Shown here: positions 59,476-64,000 of the stretch, piece after piece
Position numbering within the stretch: position 1 is the stretch's first letter
Layout of the letters: the number at the start of each line of letters is the position of its first letter
Origin: Gemmatimonadaceae bacterium
GTDB taxonomy: Bacteria; Gemmatimonadota; Gemmatimonadetes; Gemmatimonadales; Gemmatimonadaceae
Assembly: GCA_035533015.1 (NCBI GenBank)
Contig: DATLUQ010000051.1
Coordinates: forward strand, 1-64,000
DNA: 64,000 bases
Reading direction: 5' to 3'
Translations under genes and position numbers: made by a program
Notes under the pieces: model-generated
Told to the model about the DNA's origin: nothing
Seen by the model: only the letters and a program-made list of their open reading frames with translations
Databases searched by the model: none

Positions 59476-60681
59476 GTGTCGATCTCCCGTCGTGACTTCA
59501 TCAGTGCGGGCGCTGCGGCAGCGGCCGGCCTCGCGCTCCCCCGGATCGGCGGTGCCGAACCGGTGATCTCGTCCGTTGTCGACCGGTCGGCCCCTGGATC
59601 ACCGGGGCCGGCGTCGCGGCCCGTGATCATCTCGGCGAGCAACGGGCTCACGAAGGACGCCGACGGGAAGCAAGGCATCAAGGTCGCGTACGACCTGCTC
59701 GTGGGCGGCGCCGATCCGCTCGATGCGATCGTGGCCGGCGTGAGCATCGTCGAGTTGAACCCGGACGACCAGTCGGTGGGGCTCGGCGGACTGCCCGACG
59801 AGGACGGCGTGGTGCAGCTCGACGCGTCGTGCATGCACGGACCCACGAAACGGGCGGGCGCCGTGGGGTGTCTGGAGGACGTGGCGACGGCTGCGGCCGT
59901 GGCCAAGGCCGTGATGGACTACACGGATCACATCTTCCTGGTAGGCGCGGGGGCGCGGCGGTTCGCCGTGGAGATGGGGTTCAAGACGCAAAACCTGCTC
60001 ACCGACAAGAGCCGCCGGGACTGGTTGCGGTGGAAGGCCGATCTCAATCCCAACGATAACTGGCTCGATCTTCCTCCGCGGGGGTCCGGACGCGGCGGAG
60101 GCGACGACGAATCGCCATCGATGCACGTGACCTACGACGCGCACGGTGTGCCGCACACCTATGGCACGATCAACATGAATGCGGTGACGGCCAGCGGGGA
60201 CATCGCGTCGGTGACCACCACGAGCGGGCTGTCGTGGAAGATCCCGGGGCGGGTGGGCGATTCGCCGATCATCGGGGCGGGCCAGTACTGCGACAACACG
60301 GTGGGGGCGGCAGGCTCCACAGGCCGCGGTGAGGCCAACATGAAGGTGTGCGGTTCTTTCCTGGCTGTGGAGTTCATGCGGCAGGGGATGTCTCCCTCGC
60401 AGGCGGTGATGAAGGTGATGGAGCGCGTGGTGGAGATGACGGAAACGCGACTGCTCGACGAGCACGGCCGTCCCTATTTCGACCTCGAGTACTACGCCGT
60501 GAACAAGAAGGGCGAATACGCGGCGGCCTGCGCGTATCAGAGCGCGAATCCCGACCGGCCGACGATGTTCGCGGTGTGCGACGAGCGGGGGCCGCGTTTC
60601 GAACCGTTCGCGTACATGTACACGGCCGATCAGCGGCCCAAGGGGCACCCGATGTCGGGGACGCTCGTGATCCCGAAATGA
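59476..60681 (+). CDS. Tat-exported glycosylasparaginase / isoaspartyl peptidase (Ntn hydrolase, T2)
   Basis: 401 residues from the GTG at 59476, with GGAGG five bases before it; the open frame starts 12 codons upstream. A twin-arginine signal (S-R-R-D-F and a long Ala-rich run) suggests export in folded form. The T2 pattern has N-terminal S-A-S-N-G-L, the Gly-rich D-Q-S-V-G-L-G-G-L-P, and the autocleavage site G-T-I at Y-G-T-I-N-M-N-A-V, where the Thr becomes the nucleophile, followed by T-T-S-G-L-S-W-K-I-P-G-R. The enzyme would release aspartate from GlcNAc-Asn or isoaspartyl peptides. It is divergent from the aspartate ammonia-lyase gene, with which it could form an aspartate-use route. 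Confidence 0.88.
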   Translation: MSISRRDFISAGAAAAAGLALPRIGGAEPVISSVVDRSAPGSPGPASRPVIISASNGLTKDADGKQGIKVAYDLLVGGADPLDAIVAGVSIVELNPDDQSVGLGGLPDEDGVVQLDASCMHGPTKRAGAVGCLEDVATAAAVAKAVMDYTDHIFLVGAGARRFAVEMGFKTQNLLTDKSRRDWLRWKADLNPNDNWLDLPPRGSGRGGGDDESPSMHVTYDAHGVPHTYGTINMNAVTASGDIASVTTTSGLSWKIPGRVGDSPIIGAGQYCDNTVGAAGSTGRGEANMKVCGSFLAVEFMRQGMSPSQAVMKVMERVVEMTETRLLDEHGRPYFDLEYYAVNKKGEYAAACAYQSANPDRPTMFAVCDERGPRFEPFAYMYTADQRPKGHPMSGTLVIPK

Positions 60682-60748
60682 GCGATCGCCAGACGACGTT
60701 GGGGCGCCTCGACCGGAGGCCGGGCGCGGCCTCGGCCGTGGTGGGCTG

Positions 60749-61834
60749 ATGTCGTGCGACGAGCGGTTCTTCCTGCCGGGGCCCACTGCGGTGCGGGCCG
60801 AGGTGCTGGAGGCCATGCTGCACCCGATGATTCCGCACCGCAGCGCCGCGATGGAATTGCTCATGAGCACCGTCCACGGGCGGCTGCAGCCGTTGTTCGG
60901 CACCCAGCGGCCAGTCTACGTGGTGAACGGATCGGCGACGTCGGCCATGGAAATGGGCATTCGCTGCGGGAGTATGCGACGCGTGCTCTCCCTGGTGTGC
61001 GGCGCGTTCGGCGAGCGGTTCGCCGAGATCGCCGAACTTTCCGGGCGCGAGGTTACCCGCGTGATCGCCGAGCCAGGGGAGACCGTGTCAGCGCAGCAGG
61101 TGAGCCTGGCGCTCGAACAGGGCGCGTACGATACGGTGACGGTGGTGCACTCCGAGACGTCCACCGGCGCGTTGAGCGACGTGACCGGTATCGCACGGGC
61201 GGTCCGCGAGGCGTCGAACGCCATGTTGCTCGTAGACGCCGTGACGAGCGTAGGCGCCATGCCGGTGGAAATGGACGCATGGGGCGCCGACTTCGTGTTC
61301 GCCGGGTCGCAGAAGGCACTCGCGCTGCCGCCGGGTCTGGCGTTCGCGGCGGCGTCGGAGCGGCTGCTGAAACGCGCGCGCACGCTGTTCGACCGCGGCT
61401 TCACGCTCGACCTCGTGCGCTACGATGACTTCTGGCACAAATCACAGAGCCCGACTACACCGTCGATTGCGTTGCTGTACGCTCTGGACCGGCAATTGGC
61501 CGACATCGAGCTGGAGGGGTTCGGCGCCCGGTTCAACCGGCATGCGCAGATGGCGCAGGCATGCTGGGAGTGGGTGGTGGCTGACGGAGGGTCCGACCTG
61601 TCGTTGGAGATTCTGGCGCGCGAAGGGGAACGGTCGCCGTCGGTGACCTGTTACCTGTGCGACCAACCCGAGCGGATGGTGCGCGCGCTCAACGAGCAGG
61701 GGTACGTGATCGGCCTCGGCCACGGTGATCTGCAGCGCACCTCGGTGCGCATAGGCCACATGGGCGATCACACCGTCGAAGGCGTGAAGCGCCTACTCGC
61801 CACGATGGGGGAGATACTTCGTTCGCGGCGTTAG
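60749..61834 (+). CDS. class V aminotransferase (alanine/serine-glyoxylate type)
   Basis: 361 residues, start ATG. Typical marks are F-L-P-G-P-T (residues 8-13), N-G-S-A-T-S near 65, H-S-E-T-S-T-G near 133, V-D-A-V-T-S-V-G and the PLP lysine in G-S-Q-K-A-L-A-L-P-P-G near residue 190. These enzymes transaminate alanine, serine or phosphoserine-like donors with glyoxylate or related acceptors. The donor cannot be named. It lies 67 bases after the asparaginase gene on the same strand, and both deal with amino-acid nitrogen. Confidence 0.88.
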   Translation: MSCDERFFLPGPTAVRAEVLEAMLHPMIPHRSAAMELLMSTVHGRLQPLFGTQRPVYVVNGSATSAMEMGIRCGSMRRVLSLVCGAFGERFAEIAELSGREVTRVIAEPGETVSAQQVSLALEQGAYDTVTVVHSETSTGALSDVTGIARAVREASNAMLLVDAVTSVGAMPVEMDAWGADFVFAGSQKALALPPGLAFAAASERLLKRARTLFDRGFTLDLVRYDDFWHKSQSPTTPSIALLYALDRQLADIELEGFGARFNRHAQMAQACWEWVVADGGSDLSLEILAREGERSPSVTCYLCDQPERMVRALNEQGYVIGLGHGDLQRTSVRIGHMGDHTVEGVKRLLATMGEILRSRR

Positions 61835-61837
61835 CGC

Positions 61838-63622
61838 TCAGCTCGTCCGCCCCGGCGCAGTGCCCCGCGCGGGCGTGCCCTCGCTGCGCTTGCTCCTGCC
61901 GATGCGCAGGTTCGACACCAGCGTCGATAGGCGCTCGGCGGCGTGCGCCATGGTGGCGGCCGCCGCCACGATCTCCTGCGTGCTGGCGCTCTGCTCCTCG
62001 CTTGCCGCAGCCACCTGCTGCATGGCGGCGGCAAACGACTCCGTTCCGCGGGTGATCATCACCAGTCGCTCGCTCATGTCGCGTACCAGCGCGTCGGTGC
62101 CGGCCGCCGTGCGCTCGATCGACGACGTCCACGTCTCCAATTCGGCCACGCTCGCCTCGAGATGCGCAAACGATGCCGACGCCTGCTCGGTGGCGCGCTG
62201 CACGCCTCGAGCCGTGGCCGCCATGCGCTCCATGCCTTCACTCGATCGTTCGACGCCCGTGAGCACTCCGGTCACCACGCGGTGCGCGCGCTCGGCGGCG
62301 TCGGACGACATGGCTGAGAGGCGGCGCACCTCGGCGGCGACCACGGCGAAACCCTCGCCCTGATCGCCGGCGCGGGCCGCCTCCATGGCGGCATTGAGGG
62401 CGAGCAGCTTGGAGTGGCGGGCCAGTGATTGTACCAGCGCGACGAAGGTGCGGATCTCTTGTGATGCCTCCACCAAAGCGCGCACCGTCGCGGCGGTGGC
62501 GGCCACGTCGCTGGTGAGTGTAGCGAGCGCGTTCGTGCTGTCATCCATCAGCCGCCGGTTCTCCAGCGCGAGCTCGCGCAGGCGCCCGTTCCGCTCTACA
62601 CCTTCATGCGCGCCGGCGTTCAGTTGCTCGACGAGCGGTCCGAGACTGTCCGACGACGCGGCAAGCGACTGCACCGACTCGGCCATCTGCTCTGATTGCT
62701 TGCTGAGGTCGCTGGCTGTCTGTGCGATCTGGGCCGCCGAGCCCGCCATCTGTTCCGAACTGGCGGTGATCTGAACCGACATCGTGGCCGTGTCGCCAGC
62801 CGAAGCGCTGAGCACCCGGGCGAGCCGCGCGAGTTCGCCGACCATCGCGCCCAGTGCGCGCGCCAGCCGCTCGATCTCGTCGGTGGACCGCACGGTGGGC
62901 ACGCGCGCGGTGAGATTGCCGGCGGCCACGGCTTCGGCGAGCACCGCGAGTTCCATGGCCGGGCGGCGGATGTGCTGGTTCACCAGCCGCTCGACGGCGA
63001 ATCCGATGCCGACGATGATCAGGAAGAGGAAAGCACCAACGGCGACGATCGTCTCGCGGACGTCGCGATACGTGGCGGTGGCGGGCGTTTCGTGGGCGAG
63101 CACCACCCACCGGCCGAGGTTGGCGGTGGCCAGCGCCACGCGCTCCTGGCCGCGCGACGTGACTACGGTGAAGACGGTGTCACCGCCGGTGCTCGCGGCC
63201 CTCGCGAACGCCTGCAGATCACTGCTCGTCGCGTCGCGCGAACTGATGAGCGGATGGCCCGCCGAGTCGGCCAGTTCTACTTCGATCTCCGAGGCCGACG
63301 CCGTCGCGAACACATCCTGGAGGGTGGTTCGAAGAGCCGGATCGGCGGTGAGGTCGGGGCTGGCCTGGGGCCGGGTTGCCGCCGCCACCTGCGCCAGCGC
63401 CGCGTATTGCTTGGCTACGGTCTGCAGGTGCCCGTCCGCCCGGCCACGAAGCGCCGACGCGACCTCGCCGCTGACGACCATTCCCAGGGTCACGAGGATC
63501 AATGCCGCGGCGAGCGCCGTGAGGGGCACGAACCGGATGGAGAGCGCGCTTCCGGGCGCGAACGCTTCCGGCGTGGCTCCCGTGGTCACGGGCGTGGGCG
63601 AGGGCGGACGTGAAGGGGGCAT
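61838..63622 (-). CDS. methyl-accepting chemotaxis protein
   Basis: 594 residues from the ATG at 63622. A Pro-rich N-terminus is followed by membrane helix 1 (about 30-52), a periplasmic or extracytoplasmic sensor domain of about 130 residues, membrane helix 2 (about 185-210), a HAMP domain (about 212-265) and the signalling domain. The highly conserved tip reads L-L-A-L-N-A-A-M-E-A-A-R-A-G-D-Q-G-E-G-F-A-V-V-A, and coiled-coil heptads run on both sides. It would signal to CheA/CheW. No other chemotaxis genes were seen in the window. The sensor domain is not a named family to my eye. Confidence 0.93.
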   Translation of the reverse strand: MPPSRPPSPTPVTTGATPEAFAPGSALSIRFVPLTALAAALILVTLGMVVSGEVASALRGRADGHLQTVAKQYAALAQVAAATRPQASPDLTADPALRTTLQDVFATASASEIEVELADSAGHPLISSRDATSSDLQAFARAASTGGDTVFTVVTSRGQERVALATANLGRWVVLAHETPATATYRDVRETIVAVGAFLFLIIVGIGFAVERLVNQHIRRPAMELAVLAEAVAAGNLTARVPTVRSTDEIERLARALGAMVGELARLARVLSASAGDTATMSVQITASSEQMAGSAAQIAQTASDLSKQSEQMAESVQSLAASSDSLGPLVEQLNAGAHEGVERNGRLRELALENRRLMDDSTNALATLTSDVAATAATVRALVEASQEIRTFVALVQSLARHSKLLALNAAMEAARAGDQGEGFAVVAAEVRRLSAMSSDAAERAHRVVTGVLTGVERSSEGMERMAATARGVQRATEQASASFAHLEASVAELETWTSSIERTAAGTDALVRDMSERLVMITRGTESFAAAMQQVAAASEEQSASTQEIVAAAATMAHAAERLSTLVSNLRIGRSKRSEGTPARGTAPGRTS

Positions 63623-63678
63623 CGGGGCTGGTGGGTGGACGCGCGGTACCCCGCGCCGGGCACCCCCCCCAATCTGGC

Positions 63679-63706
63679 TTGTTTGCCCTCTGGGGCCAAG
63701 TAAATT
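63679..63706 (+). promoter_or_regulatory. candidate leuS promoter
   Basis: TTGTTT (63679-63684), 16-base spacer and TAAATT (63701-63706) form an AT-rich island in very GC-rich DNA, 79 bases upstream of the leuS start. The -10 box matches the consensus at four of six positions. Confidence 0.45.
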
Positions 63707-63785
63707 GCGGAAACCCCTGGCCATCGCCTCTTTGGCGCCCGCTCCGACCCGCCCCTGCGGGATCGCGGTGCGCCGCCCCGAACGA

Positions 63786-64000
63786 ATGACCGATACGAAT
63801 CACACGCCTACGACCGATCTTCCGGCCGCGTACGAGCCTACCGTTGTGGAACGGAAGTGGCAGGCGCGCTGGGACGAGCGCGGCACGAACCACACCGACC
63901 TCTCAGGCGCGAATCCGTACTACACGCTCATGATGTTCCCCTATCCGTCGGCTGAGGGGCTGCACGTGGGGAACTTGTTCGCGTTCACCGGCAACGACAT
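63786..64000 (+). CDS. leuS: leucyl-tRNA synthetase, N-terminal fragment
   Basis: The gene runs out of the window after 71 codons. The start ATG at 63786 opens MTDTNHTPTTDLPAAYEP, then V-E-R-K-W-Q-A-R-W and the class I signature region M-M-F-P-Y-P-S-A-E-G-L-H-V-G-N. The spacing and the F-P-Y-P-S lead identify leucyl-tRNA synthetase, which attaches leucine to its tRNAs. The HIGH motif reads H-V-G-N, with Asn in place of the second His. No ribosome binding site of the usual type is seen. Confidence 0.85.
   Translation, partial: MTDTNHTPTTDLPAAYEPTVVERKWQARWDERGTNHTDLSGANPYYTLMMFPYPSAEGLHVGNLFAFTGND

Noticed and set aside
1-64000. CRISPR arrays, insertion sequences, prophage or integrase genes
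   Set aside because: No regularly spaced repeats, transposase or integrase motifs, or terminal inverted repeats were seen on reading either strand; base composition is even apart from short AT-rich promoter patches.

Overview
The window looks like chromosomal DNA of a Gemmatimonadota-type bacterium. This is an inference from very high GC, a DUF1800/DUF1501 pair, many lipoproteins, stand-alone TonB-plug-like and TPR/AAA proteins, an anti-sigma protein without a zinc motif, caa3 oxidase genes, and protein kinases with a zinc-ribbon-like N-terminus. No rRNA, tRNA, CRISPR array, phage or insertion sequence was seen. Coding density is high and genes lie on both strands.

Region by region. 0-8.1 kb: a membrane protein tail, a TPR protein, a polysaccharide deacetylase, a class A penicillin-binding protein and the DUF1800/DUF1501 pair. 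8.3-15.5 kb: a large degenerate-GGDEF/AAA/TPR protein, a roughly 650-base non-coding stretch, two small unknown proteins, an EF-G-2-type GTPase and a plug-like lipoprotein. 15.5-20.3 kb (minus strand): thyX, then a tightly coupled four-gene cassette of two D-Ala-D-Ala-ligase-fold ATP-grasp enzymes, a GNAT acetyltransferase and a lysine 2,3-aminomutase. This cassette is the best candidate here for an undescribed pathway, namely acetylated or peptide-bonded beta-lysine. 20.4-23.3 kb: an FAD-linked oxidase and a squalene-synthase-like enzyme. 23.3-30.0 kb (minus strand): nine closely packed genes running from a phasin/histone-H1-like protein through a SnoaL-like protein, GHMP kinase, M20 peptidase, a small protein, an RNase H-like protein lacking catalytic acids and a zinc-ribbon protein to a lipoprotein and a membrane protein. 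30.3-35.0 kb: a CoA-transferase, an ECF sigma/anti-sigma pair, a GDSL hydrolase, a GNAT-like protein and lpdA. 35.2-45.6 kb: an outer-membrane protein, sucB, a quinone-oxidoreductase-like enzyme, a channel-like protein, gyrA, a membrane diguanylate cyclase, a threonine-dehydratase-like enzyme and a Ser/Thr kinase translationally coupled to an M1 peptidase. 47.2-52.5 kb: a CoA-binding protein, a lysine-6-dehydrogenase-like enzyme, a DacB-type peptidase, an HGSNAT/DUF5009 acyltransferase and a membrane protein. 52.6-56.8 kb: a caa3-type cytochrome oxidase operon. 57.0-61.8 kb: an aspartate ammonia-lyase fused to a cyclic-nucleotide-binding domain, a Tat-exported glycosylasparaginase-like enzyme and a class V aminotransferase. 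61.8-64.0 kb: a chemoreceptor and the start of leuS.

Shared regulation can be seen in places. gyrA, the oxidase operon and the diguanylate cyclase are each preceded by the same -10 hexamer TAGGTT at 17-base spacing, and the first two also share the -35 hexamer TTGATT. Several convergent gene pairs are separated by perfect GC-rich hairpins that lack a U-tract; only one classical U-tract terminator was found.
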